Source: Rhodovulum tesquicola
GTDB taxonomy: Bacteria > Pseudomonadota > Alphaproteobacteria > Rhodobacterales > Rhodobacteraceae
Assembly (NCBI RefSeq): GCF_024128855.1
Contig: NZ_JAMYDV010000018.1
Coordinates: 1 to 53,595 of the forward strand
DNA: 53,595 bases
Direction of reading: 5' to 3'
The notes below the pieces were generated by a model. It was not told where the DNA came from and did no database searches. It saw only the letters and a program-made list of their open reading frames with translations. The translations under genes and the position numbers were made by a program. Positions within the stretch are counted from its first letter, which is position 1, and each line of letters starts with the position of its first letter. Below, piece after piece: positions 26,127 through 33,991 of this stretch.

Positions 26127-27915
26127 GCAGGCCAACGAAGACAGAGCGCCCGGCGCCATTGTAGCCGCGCACCGGTTCGTAGCTTTCGTCGAATAGGTTC
26201 TCGACGCGCAGATAGGCCTGGGCGCTGTCGGTCACCGCATAGGACAGGCCGAGATTGACCAGCGTGTAATCCGCAATGTTCGAGGGCGGATTGGGCCAGT
26301 CATTGGTATCGGTCCGGTCGGCCACGGCCTGAATCCCGATCTGGGCGTCCAGCCGGTCGGTCAGCCCGGCTTCGACGCCGAGGCTCAGATCGTGGCGCGG
26401 CACCCGGACCATGCGGCCATCCGGGTTGGTGGCGTCGGTATAGGTATAGGCGCCGAACAGTGCCACCCGGTCCGAGACCGCATGGCGGCCCGACAGTTCG
26501 ATCCCCTTGCTGGTGGTGGTGCCGGGCACCTGGTTGTAGGCGCTCGTGCCGAAATCATAGTCGATCAGATCGTCGATTTCCGTATGGAATACCGTGGCCT
26601 TGGCAAAGCTGTCCGTCCCATAGCGTTTCTCGATCCCGATCTCGGCGCTGCGGCTTTTCTCGGGCTCCAGTGTGGCGCTGCCGAAGGGGCCGAAGCGTTC
26701 GTAGAGCGAGGGCGCCCGGTAGCCGGTGCCGACCACCGCCCGCAGGATCACGTCATCCCGCATCCGCCAGGCCAGCGCGGCGCGGCCCGACAGCTGGTCG
26801 TCGAAATCGGAATAGCTGTCATGGCGCAGCGACAGCGCCAGGTCGAGCGCGGGCGAGACGGCATATTGCAGTTCGCCGAACGCGGCGGCGCTGTCGGCGT
26901 CGTAGCGCACGCCGTCCAGCGTGGCTTTCTCCTCGGTCCAGTCCGCACCGAAGGCCAGCGTAAGATCGGCGCTCAGGTCCACGCGGCCGAGATAGTCCAG
27001 CCGGGTGCGCTCGCCGACGAAATGCTTGGTGAAGCCGCCCGCATCGAAGCGCTCGGTCTCGACCCAGGAAAGCGCCAATTCGTGCTCGATCGCACCCGTC
27101 GCAAACTCGGCAAAGCTGCGCAGGCCACGGCGGGTCTGGTCGATCTCGCCGCTGGGATCGGCGGTCGACCGGTCGAATTCCGACGTGCCATCGGAATAGA
27201 GTGCCGAAAAGCCGAGCCGCAGGTCCTCGGTCGCGTCATAGGCGGCAGACAGGATCAGTTGCGTCTGGTCGAACCCGTCCTTCTCGTCATCCGAGCTCCG
27301 CGCCGAGAACCCGTCCGTCGTCAGCCGCGAGAAGGTCAGCGCCATTTCGCCGCGCGCGCCCTTCTGGCCCAGATTGAGAGTGGCCGCGGCCGTGCCGAAG
27401 CTGCCCGCCTCGACATTGGCCCGCCCCGAGAAGCCCGGCGCATCCGGCCGCCAGGTGGTGATATCGACCACGCCCGCGATGGCGTTCGAGCCGTAAAGCG
27501 CCGATTGCGATCCCTTGAGCAACTCGATCCGGTCAGGCAGGCCGGCGGTCAGCGTGCCGAAATTGAACGCGGTCTGCGTGCTGGAGGGGTCGGTCATGTC
27601 GATACCGTCGATACGCACGCCGATATAGCTGCCCCCAAGACCCCGCAGCCGCAGGGTCGAGGTGGCCCCCAACCCGCCATTCGTGGTGATCGACACGCCG
27701 GGCAACAGCGCCAGGGTCTGTCCGATGCTCAGCCCGCCCTGGGCGATGTCGGTGGCGTCCAGCGTCTCGACGGTGGTGCCGGTGCGGTTGATCTCGATCG
27801 GTACGAGGCTGGCGGTGGCCGTGATCTCGTCCAGCAGCAGGCTTTGCTGCGCATATGCGGCAAGGGGGGTGAGCGCGGTCACGCCGAGTCCCAGGGCGAT
27901 TGTCTTGCGAATCAT
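26113..27915 (-). CDS. btuB: TonB-dependent vitamin B12 receptor (BtuB-like)
   Basis: This 600-residue outer-membrane protein has a signal peptide (LGLGVTALTPLAAYA), a plug domain (IGQTLALLPGVSI, LRLRGLGGSYIGVRIDGIDM, IELLKGSQSALYGSNAIAGVVDI) and a beta barrel that ends in the usual terminal Phe (LRASF). Its length and plug are those of BtuB. The start at 27915 (MIRKTIALG) follows a long leader that contains a cobalamin riboswitch, which confirms the substrate. It takes up cobalamin with energy from TonB-ExbBD and passes it to the BtuF-like protein next to it. Confidence 0.93.
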   Translation of the reverse strand: MIRKTIALGLGVTALTPLAAYAQQSLLLDEITATASLVPIEINRTGTTVETLDATDIAQGGLSIGQTLALLPGVSITTNGGLGATSTLRLRGLGGSYIGVRIDGIDMTDPSSTQTAFNFGTLTAGLPDRIELLKGSQSALYGSNAIAGVVDITTWRPDAPGFSGRANVEAGSFGTAAATLNLGQKGARGEMALTFSRLTTDGFSARSSDDEKDGFDQTQLILSAAYDATEDLRLGFSALYSDGTSEFDRSTADPSGEIDQTRRGLRSFAEFATGAIEHELALSWVETERFDAGGFTKHFVGERTRLDYLGRVDLSADLTLAFGADWTEEKATLDGVRYDADSAAAFGELQYAVSPALDLALSLRHDSYSDFDDQLSGRAALAWRMRDDVILRAVVGTGYRAPSLYERFGPFGSATLEPEKSRSAEIGIEKRYGTDSFAKATVFHTEIDDLIDYDFGTSAYNQVPGTTTSKGIELSGRHAVSDRVALFGAYTYTDATNPDGRMVRVPRHDLSLGVEAGLTDRLDAQIGIQAVADRTDTNDWPNPPSNIADYTLVNLGLSYAVTDSAQAYLRVENLFDESYEPVRGYNGAGRSVFVGLRASF

Positions 27916-27992
27916 GTCTGTCCCGTGTCCGTTCGCTGGCCGCCGGTGCGCCCGGCTGGCCTGTTCTGACTGCAAGTCCTTGGAAAGGCATG

Positions 27993-28030
27993 CCTTCCCG
28001 CAGACGGTGAGGCGTCACCACTGCGGAAGG
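27993..28030 (-). promoter_or_regulatory. Expression-platform hairpin of the btuB riboswitch
   Basis: On the minus strand CCTTCCGCAG pairs with CTGCGGGAAGG (one bulge), and GGTGA pairs with TCACC inside it. It lies between the aptamer and the btuB start. A 12-base palindrome AAGGCATGCCTT follows at about 27985-27996 and may compete with it. The pair could form the on/off switch, probably at the level of translation because no T-run is seen. Confidence 0.5.
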
Positions 28031-28065
28031 ACCGCTGCCCGCATCGCACCCCGCGACGGGACCGG

Positions 28066-28241
28066 GTGATCGTCCTGGCAGGTCTCCTGGCTTGCGGGTC
28101 GTCGCTTGGCTGGCCTTCCCGGGCGCGGGGCCCAGTGGCGTTGTCAGCCGCGCTCTCCGCTTACAGTTGCGGGGGCAGCCACGGCATGGGCCCGGGGGCC
28201 GCACCGTGTTCCCTTTTCATCACCCGGCCCCTGAAGGCACG
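28066..28241 (-). ncRNA. Cobalamin riboswitch (B12 aptamer)
   Basis: Reading the minus strand, the leader shows the standard order of conserved cobalamin blocks. GTGCC is followed by AGGGAACACGGTG, then GGCTGCCCCCGCAACTGTAA, GCCACTGGG and finally the B12 box GCCAGGAGACCTGCC at about 28078-28093. This order and spacing are diagnostic. It lies upstream of btuB, so high cobalamin should shut off the receptor. The exact ends of the aptamer are estimated. Confidence 0.93.
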
Positions 28242-28260
28242 GATGAACCAAGACGGAACG

Positions 28261-28289
28261 GGGTTAATTCCCTGCGAACGGGCTGTCAA
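28261..28289 (-). promoter_or_regulatory. Candidate promoter for the btuB riboswitch transcript
   Basis: On the minus strand TTGACA (28284-28289) is followed after 17 bases by TAACCC, or after 16 by TTAACC. A start near 28254 would place the aptamer at the 5' end of the mRNA, as expected. The -10 match is modest. Confidence 0.5.
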
Positions 28290-28330
28290 GCCATGCCCGA
28301 TGCCAGAGGGCAACGCGCGGAGCGGAACGG

Positions 28331-29083
28331 TCAGGATGCTGCCGTCTCGGGCCGTTCTCCGCGGCAGAGCGCGATCAGGTCGCCGCTTGCCTCTGCCGGG
28401 GCCAGGATCAGGGCCGCCTCGCCGCGGAATGCGACCCGCGCAAGGAGCATGCCCTGCTGCCCGGCGCCGGAAAGGAACAGACAGGAGGGCGCATCGGCCT
28501 CGCCCCCGGCCACCTGTGCCAGCCCCGCCGCGCCGGCCGCGGCGAAGGGATCGAGTCGGGCGACAAGATCGGCCGCGCCGCTGCGCCCGACAATCTCGCC
28601 CCCGGCGAGCCGCAGCCCCGCAAGCGCGAGGTCCAGTGCGGCGTCCACCGGGTCGGCCGATGGGCCATTGTCCGGTCCCGCAAGGGCGGCGGCCAGGGTC
28701 TCGACCGAACAGCCGATCATCGTGGGGTCGATCCGAATATGGGGGCGCCCGGCATCCATCCCGATCTCGCGGGCATGGTCCAGAAAGGCGCGGAAGGGAC
28801 CGATGAAATCGGCAACGATGCGCGCGGCGGCATCGTCCCCGTCCGCCTGCCCGGGTCCCTCGACCCCGGGGCCGTCCAGTGCCAGCAGGCGGCGGCCGGT
28901 CACGATCAGGACGAAGCGTTCGCCCCGTTCGTTGGTCAGCACCATCTCGCGGGGCAGGATCGTCTCCTCGATCTCGGTCAGCAGGACCGAGACGATGCCC
29001 TCGGTGACCCCGGCCACGACATGGCCCTCGTCGCTGCCCTTCAGCTTGGCAAGCTTGTTGTTGAGCCGGTCCAGATCGCTCAC
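28331..29083 (-). CDS. Unrecognised protein, last gene of the kinase/GTPase array
   Basis: This 250-residue protein matches no family I recognise. It starts with a charged helix (VSDLDRLNNKLAKLKG), then EGHVVAGVTEGIVSVLLTEIEETILPREMVLTNERGERFVLIVTGRRLLAL, which reads as a beta-rich fold. An Ala/Gly-rich C-terminal half with SCLFLSGAGQQGMLLARVAFRGEAALILAP follows. No membrane helix or signal peptide is clear. The GTG start lies one base after the stop of the upstream gene (29085), so the two are coupled. Position suggests that it works with the dynamin-like and phospho-signalling proteins upstream; this is inference. Confidence 0.7.
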   Translation of the reverse strand: MSDLDRLNNKLAKLKGSDEGHVVAGVTEGIVSVLLTEIEETILPREMVLTNERGERFVLIVTGRRLLALDGPGVEGPGQADGDDAAARIVADFIGPFRAFLDHAREIGMDAGRPHIRIDPTMIGCSVETLAAALAGPDNGPSADPVDAALDLALAGLRLAGGEIVGRSGAADLVARLDPFAAAGAAGLAQVAGGEADAPSCLFLSGAGQQGMLLARVAFRGEAALILAPAEASGDLIALCRGERPETAAS

Positions 29084-29084
29084 C

Positions 29085-29498
29085 TCACGACCCCTTTTGC
29101 AGGTCGGCCGGGCTGCGGGCGGCGTCTTCGGGCAGGATCGTGTCGATCCCGCGCCGCAGGATGTCCAGGGCCACATGCGGATCGGCGCTTGCCTCCAGCA
29201 CGCCGCACAGCGCCTCGTCGGGCGCGGCGGGGGTGCACAGATAAACCTCGATCCGGCCGCCCTGAACCGCTACCGCCTCGGCGACCGGTTCCGCCAGCGC
29301 CGCATCCGCGGCCGCACGGAGCGATCCGGTCAACAGCCGCGCCCCCCGCAGGCAAAGGGCGTCCAGCGCCTCCTGCGGCGGGACCGGCAGGTCTGAATCG
29401 CTGCACAGCACAAGCCGCGCCTTCAGGTCGACATAGACAAGCGACCGGCAACCGGGGGTCGATCTGCGCAGGGATTTCATTCGCTCGGTGGGCACCAT
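29085..29498 (-). CDS. Unrecognised small protein, possibly roadblock/LC7-like
   Basis: From the ATG at 29498 it has 137 residues; other starts at 29480 (MKSLRR) and a TTG at 29540 are open. The core (CRSLVYVDLKARLVLCSDSDLPVPPQEALDALCLRGARLL, then GGRIEVYLCTPAAPDEALCGVLEASADPHVALDILRR) has the strand-helix-strand rhythm of roadblock/LC7 proteins, which act with small GTPases. The resemblance is weak and I would not rely on it. It lies after a 123-base gap from the third GTPase gene and is coupled to the gene downstream. Confidence 0.55.
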   Translation of the reverse strand: MVPTERMKSLRRSTPGCRSLVYVDLKARLVLCSDSDLPVPPQEALDALCLRGARLLTGSLRAAADAALAEPVAEAVAVQGGRIEVYLCTPAAPDEALCGVLEASADPHVALDILRRGIDTILPEDAARSPADLQKGS

Positions 29499-29621
29499 CG
29501 CGCGCAGTCTAGTCGATATTTCCACGCCTTCCACACCCAAAACACATCCCCTGCTTGCGGGACGCGGGCGACGCTCCCGCGCCTTGCGCCGTGGCCCGGC
29601 GCGAAAGGCCGCCCCGCGCCG
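29499..29621. other. Gap inside the array, possible stem-loop
   Basis: This 123-base stretch carries a stem GCGGG-CGACGCT-CCCGC and a second GC-rich stem near the upstream stop. It could weaken transcription into the last two genes or stabilise the mRNA end. A TAGACT hexamer seven bases before the ATG at 29498 hints at an internal promoter, but no -35 box at normal spacing was found. Confidence 0.3.
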
Positions 29622-30596
29622 TCAGAGCAGGCCGAAACGGTGCATGTCGTTGTCGGTCGGGCGGCCCGCGCGAGCGGGGGCGCGGCCCGTGGTCACACGC
29701 CGCGGGCGCACGCCCTCGGACGCGGACAGGTCGGGTTCCGGTCGTTCGGTTTCGGGTGCAGCCTCTGGCGGGGAAAGCGAGACAGCGGCGGGCATCGCTG
29801 CGGTCCCGGCCGCGCCGGGGACACCGGTCTGCATGTCCTGGAGAAGCCTGACAAGGCACTGGCCGAACGCCTCGGCACCGCTGGCGGCCCAGAGCGCCGG
29901 GTCCGTGCGCCCCTCGACCGCCTCGGTCAGCGAGATCGGGAAGCTTGCGGCGAACAGCCCCTCGGTCTCGCGCCGCACGCGTTTCAGCACGCGCGCCCGA
30001 TCCTCCTCGGTCAGCAGCTTGTCGCAGCGCGTCAGCAACAGGATGCTCGTCTTGCCCAGCCGGTCCGACAACTCGTCCCAGACCGCCGCCTCGCTCTGGC
30101 GCCAGGCCTGGGTGGCGTGGGTGCACCAGATCACCCCGTCGGCCTGCCCGATCACACCCTCCCAGACGCTCGAGTCCATGTTGGGGTCCGAGATCCCGGG
30201 CATGTCGATCAGGTCGCACAGCGTCAGCAGGTCGGCCTCGGCGAAAAGCTGGACCAGGCGGGTATCGGCGGGCGACACGTCGGACATCCTTTCGATGTCC
30301 AGCGGATGGATCGCGCCGTCGCGATCCTCGCGCCAGGCCTGCCCGCTGCCATGCGATATGCGCACCGGCGGCAACTGGGTCGCGGTCACCTTCACCGGCA
30401 GCGGATTCTGGCCGATCAGCAGGTTCGACAGCGTGCTCTTGCCGGCGCTGAACTCGCCCATCAGCGCGATGCAGGGTTTCTTCGCCGGGACGGGCGCCGG
30501 GTCATGGCGCGGTTCTGGGGATGGTTGGGGCGGAGGCTCCATGGCCGCAAGAGCGGCACCGATCTTGGCGAAATCGTCGGGATGGGGGTCGGTCAT
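29622..30596 (-). CDS. Dynamin-like GTPase, short form
   Basis: This 324-residue protein has a GTPase domain with G1 GEFSAGKST (residues 47-55), G3 DMPG (131-134) and G4 TRCDK (189-193). The GEFSAGKST form is typical of bacterial dynamin-like proteins. The C-terminal 75 residues are Pro/Glu/Arg-rich and look disordered, and no helical stalk is seen, so it may be a regulator or partner of the larger GTPase upstream. The segment VIWCTHATQAW...EAAVWDEL resembles one in the GTPase encoded at 32849-33991, which suggests common origin. AGGAAGG precedes the ATG. Confidence 0.82.
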   Translation of the reverse strand: MTDPHPDDFAKIGAALAAMEPPPQPSPEPRHDPAPVPAKKPCIALMGEFSAGKSTLSNLLIGQNPLPVKVTATQLPPVRISHGSGQAWREDRDGAIHPLDIERMSDVSPADTRLVQLFAEADLLTLCDLIDMPGISDPNMDSSVWEGVIGQADGVIWCTHATQAWRQSEAAVWDELSDRLGKTSILLLTRCDKLLTEEDRARVLKRVRRETEGLFAASFPISLTEAVEGRTDPALWAASGAEAFGQCLVRLLQDMQTGVPGAAGTAAMPAAVSLSPPEAAPETERPEPDLSASEGVRPRRVTTGRAPARAGRPTDNDMHRFGLL

Positions 30597-30621
30597 CGCT
30601 GTCTAGCCTTCCTGTCCTCGC

Positions 30622-32694
30622 TCAGGCCGCTTCCTGTCGCATCGTCGCGACGGCGGTCTCGATCTGGCGCAACCGTTCCGCGCGCGCCTGATAGCCCAGC
30701 GCGGCGCCCAGGTCCTGTGCGGTCGGCGCGGCCTTTTCGGCCAGGGCGGTCACGATCTCGCGCTGTTCCTCGAGGAACCCGGCCAGCGTTCGCAGCAGAT
30801 CGGCATGGATCGCCTCGGCATGGTCATGGCTCAACTCGTCGAGGATCGGCGCGGTTTCCTCGCGGATCATCTTGTAGAACTCGGCCGCGAAGCTGCGATA
30901 GCCCTTGCGGCGCAGCCACCAGCGGCGCCACCAGGTTCCCTTGACGTCCAGCGCGATGGTCTGGGCGATGGCGACCGGCGGGTTCAGCCGCGGCGGTTCC
31001 GGCGGCTCGATCGCAAGCGCCTCGGTCAGCCCGAAGGCCGCGCGGTAGGTCGCCGCGACCTCGGCGGCCGCGGTCTCCAGGATTGCCCTTGCGTCGTCCT
31101 GCATCCGCTTGCCGAAGACCTGGCAGGCCGTGCGAAGAAGCAACCGCAGGCCCGTGGGTTCATAGGACCAGACCGTGCCCTCGCCGTGTTTCTCCAGATG
31201 CTCGATCAGCGCCGCGGTCGCGCGGTCGAGGAAATTGTGATGCGACCGGTCCAGCCGCACGCCGAAGGCCTCGCGCTGGGCGGCAAAGGCGGTTTCCAGC
31301 AAGGCCGTCGTGCGCTGCTCGATCTGGTCGAGCTGGCGCGAGATCCGGGCGGCGTCCAGTGTCACCGCCTGACCGCCCGCCACCGCAAGCCCGATCGAGC
31401 GCTGCGCCGCGGTCACGCCGCGGGCCAGGTTGCCGACGCTGCGGGCGATCCGGTCGATCGCCTCGCCCCCCACGCCCTCGGCGACACGTTCGCCCAGGGC
31501 ACGGTAGAGCGCCGGGATGCCCGACAGCCGCCAGACGCCTTCGATCGCGTCCTGTGGGCCGTCGCCGGAGGCGTTCTCGCTGCGCGCGAAGGCGATCAGC
31601 GCCTTGCGGCTGTCCGCGCTCATCTGCGCCAGCGTCCCCTCCAGCGCGTGCTGGCCCCAGACCGCGCTGCCGAACAGGATCGGCGCGTCGGCCGGGCCTT
31701 CGTGGCGGGCAAGCGTGGCGCGGATCGAGTCGCGGATCTCGGCGATCTGGGCCGCGGGATCGGGCAATTCGTCGATGCGATTGACGAAGATCACCACCTC
31801 GCGCGCCTTGACCGCCGAGATCAGCCGGATCAGCGCCATGTCGACGCTGGACAGGGCCTGATGCGCCGACAGCACCAGCACGCAAAGCCGGCTGTCGCGG
31901 ATCGCGCCGATGGTGATCTGCTCGCGCATCAGGAAGGTGTCGTTGACCCCGGGCGTGTCGCGCAGGCACAGCTTGAACGGCACATTGGCATGGGACACAT
32001 GCAGGTCGGCCGACTTGGTGATGTCGGCGAAGCGCCCGCGCATGTCGAACGGCTCGCCCTCGTCATCCTCGAAATCGTCGCCGAGGCAGACATAGCGTTC
32101 GACCAGTTCCTCGTCGAATTTGCCGTAACGGTGTTCCTGCCCGAGCAGCAATTCGAAGCGCCGGCCCAACCGGCCCTTGGATTTCTCGCGCATCCGCTCG
32201 ACCTGGCGGCGGACCTTTTCCAGTTCCTCCTCGGCGCCGGCGCGGCTGGCCAGTTCGCCCATCCGCCCGCCCTTCTCGATCAGGCGGTCCCATTCCTGGG
32301 GGTCGAAGAAGCGGAAATTCGCCCCGGCCGCTTCCGTCGACCAGGCGGGCGCAATGTGGATCGAGGTGACCACCGAGGTCCAGGGATTCACGTCGGCGGG
32401 CAAAAGCCCCGGCCAGCCCGCCATCGCGTTGATCAGGGACGTCTTTCCGGCCTTGACCTGGCCGATGAAGGTGATCGCGGGTTCGACCAGGTCGAGTTGG
32501 GCGCCCAGCCGGGACGCCCCGCGCGCGACGGTGGCATCGCCAAGCTCGGCCAGATCGGCCAGCGCGCGGCGCATCTGGTCCATCCGGTCGATGAACCCGG
32601 CGAAACCATCCATGCCCAGCGCCAGCAGCCCCGGATTGGCGGTCCGCGGGCGGGCCGCTTCCAATGCGAGTCCTGCGCGTTCGTCCAGCGTCAC
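30622..32694 (-). CDS. Dynamin-like GTPase, long form with putative membrane paddle
   Basis: This 690-residue protein has G1 GQVKAGKTS (78-86), G3 DTPG (246-249) and G4 NRID (305-308). A long helical stalk follows. Near residues 586-595 there is a Trp/Arg cluster, GTWWRRWWLRRKG, in a region otherwise made of long helices. In bacterial dynamin-like proteins a short hydrophobic or aromatic paddle at the stalk tip inserts into the membrane, and this cluster could do that. GTG at 32694 was chosen because AGGGGG precedes it. An earlier TTG at 32784 is possible. It probably forms heteromers with the other GTPases of the array. Confidence 0.85.
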   Translation of the reverse strand: MTLDERAGLALEAARPRTANPGLLALGMDGFAGFIDRMDQMRRALADLAELGDATVARGASRLGAQLDLVEPAITFIGQVKAGKTSLINAMAGWPGLLPADVNPWTSVVTSIHIAPAWSTEAAGANFRFFDPQEWDRLIEKGGRMGELASRAGAEEELEKVRRQVERMREKSKGRLGRRFELLLGQEHRYGKFDEELVERYVCLGDDFEDDEGEPFDMRGRFADITKSADLHVSHANVPFKLCLRDTPGVNDTFLMREQITIGAIRDSRLCVLVLSAHQALSSVDMALIRLISAVKAREVVIFVNRIDELPDPAAQIAEIRDSIRATLARHEGPADAPILFGSAVWGQHALEGTLAQMSADSRKALIAFARSENASGDGPQDAIEGVWRLSGIPALYRALGERVAEGVGGEAIDRIARSVGNLARGVTAAQRSIGLAVAGGQAVTLDAARISRQLDQIEQRTTALLETAFAAQREAFGVRLDRSHHNFLDRATAALIEHLEKHGEGTVWSYEPTGLRLLLRTACQVFGKRMQDDARAILETAAAEVAATYRAAFGLTEALAIEPPEPPRLNPPVAIAQTIALDVKGTWWRRWWLRRKGYRSFAAEFYKMIREETAPILDELSHDHAEAIHADLLRTLAGFLEEQREIVTALAEKAAPTAQDLGAALGYQARAERLRQIETAVATMRQEAA

Positions 32695-32848
32695 CTCGAG
32701 GTCCCCCTGCTGACTGCGCGGAACCTGCCCGGCTCCGCCCGAAACCGGCCGCGTCCCTGGGTGTTGTCGCAGCCGCAGAAACAATTTTTCCTGCCATGAT
32801 GGCCTGAGCGTGGCGATCGCGTGGCGTTCACTGGGCGGTGCCTCCCGT

Positions 32849-33991
32849 TCAGTCGACCAGCCGCGCCTCGAAGCCGCGCCGCAATTGCAGCAACAGCGTC
32901 ACCGCATCGGCCGCCGCGGTCTCGTTCTCCTCCAGGGTCAGCAGCAGCATCATCTCGTTGGCCTCCAGAACGTCGTCCGCCAGGTCGCCGGAAAGCCTCG
33001 CATCCTCGATGATCTTGCCCAGCGCCTCGGCGGCACGGGCACAACGCTCCAGCAGCGACCCGATCTCGTCGCGGGCATGTCCTTCGATCCGGTCGGGGAA
33101 ATCCCGGCAGGAGCCGTCCAGCATCCGGATCGCCCGGGCCGAGAGGTCCGTCTCGGGCGCCGCCGAGATCCTCGCGTCGCCCGGCAGGTGGGGGCCGGGG
33201 GCCTGCGGTCCGAGCGGCAGGGCCGTGTCCTGGCCTGCCCTGCCTTGCGGCCCATCGCCCGGCCGGATCGGGCGTCCGGATGCGGGCCGTGCCGGGCCGT
33301 GGCGGCGCACGAACAGATTGGCGGCATCCAGATCGGCGCTGCGGCCCTGCTCGATCATGCGCGAGAGCGCCTCGAACAGGGCGGCGGCGCCGCTGCGGAC
33401 ATGCAGCGCCGGATCGGCGATCCCGGTGCCCGCCATGGCGGTGGCGGCCTGCAAGGTCGCGATCGGCAAGAGGCTGTGAAATTCGGTCTCGACCACCTCG
33501 CGCAGATCGTCGAGCCGGTCCTCCAGCACCCCTTCGCGCATCAGGGCGTCGGCCTTCGTCAGCACGAGAAAGGCGTGGTCCTTCAGGTTGTCGGGCACCC
33601 GTGCCCAGAACTGTGCCTCGCCATGGGCAAAGCCCTGGGTGCACCACAGGATGATGTCGGGCGAGGTCTGCTCGATCGCGCCCGCGCCGGGGATCCCGCT
33701 GCCCGGGGTCGGCAAGTCCAGCTCGATGACCGCGAGGTTGCGGAACAGCACCGACGGCGTTTCCACGGGCTCTCCCGGTGCGCCGACCGAGGGGAGCGCG
33801 GCCCGGCCGCAAATCAGGCGCGCGAGTTCGGACTTGCCGCTTCCGGCCGGTCCTGTCACCAGCAGCCGCAGCGGCGCGCTCAGCCGCCCCAACAGCCGCT
33901 TTCCGTATTCGCGTGCCTTGCGCGGCAGGTGATCGGACGCAAGGGTCGCGTCAAGCAGCGCCAGGACATCCGGTTCGGGTGTCGCGATCAT
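32849..33991 (-). CDS. P-loop GTPase, divergent dynamin-like
   Basis: This 380-residue protein has a P-loop GPAGSGKS (47-54), a G4-like TKAD (145-148), and an unusual G3 region with DLPTPG in place of DxPG. The string ILWCTQGFAHGEAQFWARVPDNLKDHAFLVLTKAD parallels the short GTPase at 29622-30596, so the two are related. A Pro/Gly-rich linker leads to a C-terminal helical segment (residues 290-380) that is rich in Ala, Leu and Glu. The start ATGA overlaps the PP2C gene. The altered G3 may mean weak or no hydrolysis. Confidence 0.75.
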   Translation of the reverse strand: MIATPEPDVLALLDATLASDHLPRKAREYGKRLLGRLSAPLRLLVTGPAGSGKSELARLICGRAALPSVGAPGEPVETPSVLFRNLAVIELDLPTPGSGIPGAGAIEQTSPDIILWCTQGFAHGEAQFWARVPDNLKDHAFLVLTKADALMREGVLEDRLDDLREVVETEFHSLLPIATLQAATAMAGTGIADPALHVRSGAAALFEALSRMIEQGRSADLDAANLFVRRHGPARPASGRPIRPGDGPQGRAGQDTALPLGPQAPGPHLPGDARISAAPETDLSARAIRMLDGSCRDFPDRIEGHARDEIGSLLERCARAAEALGKIIEDARLSGDLADDVLEANEMMLLLTLEENETAAADAVTLLLQLRRGFEARLVD

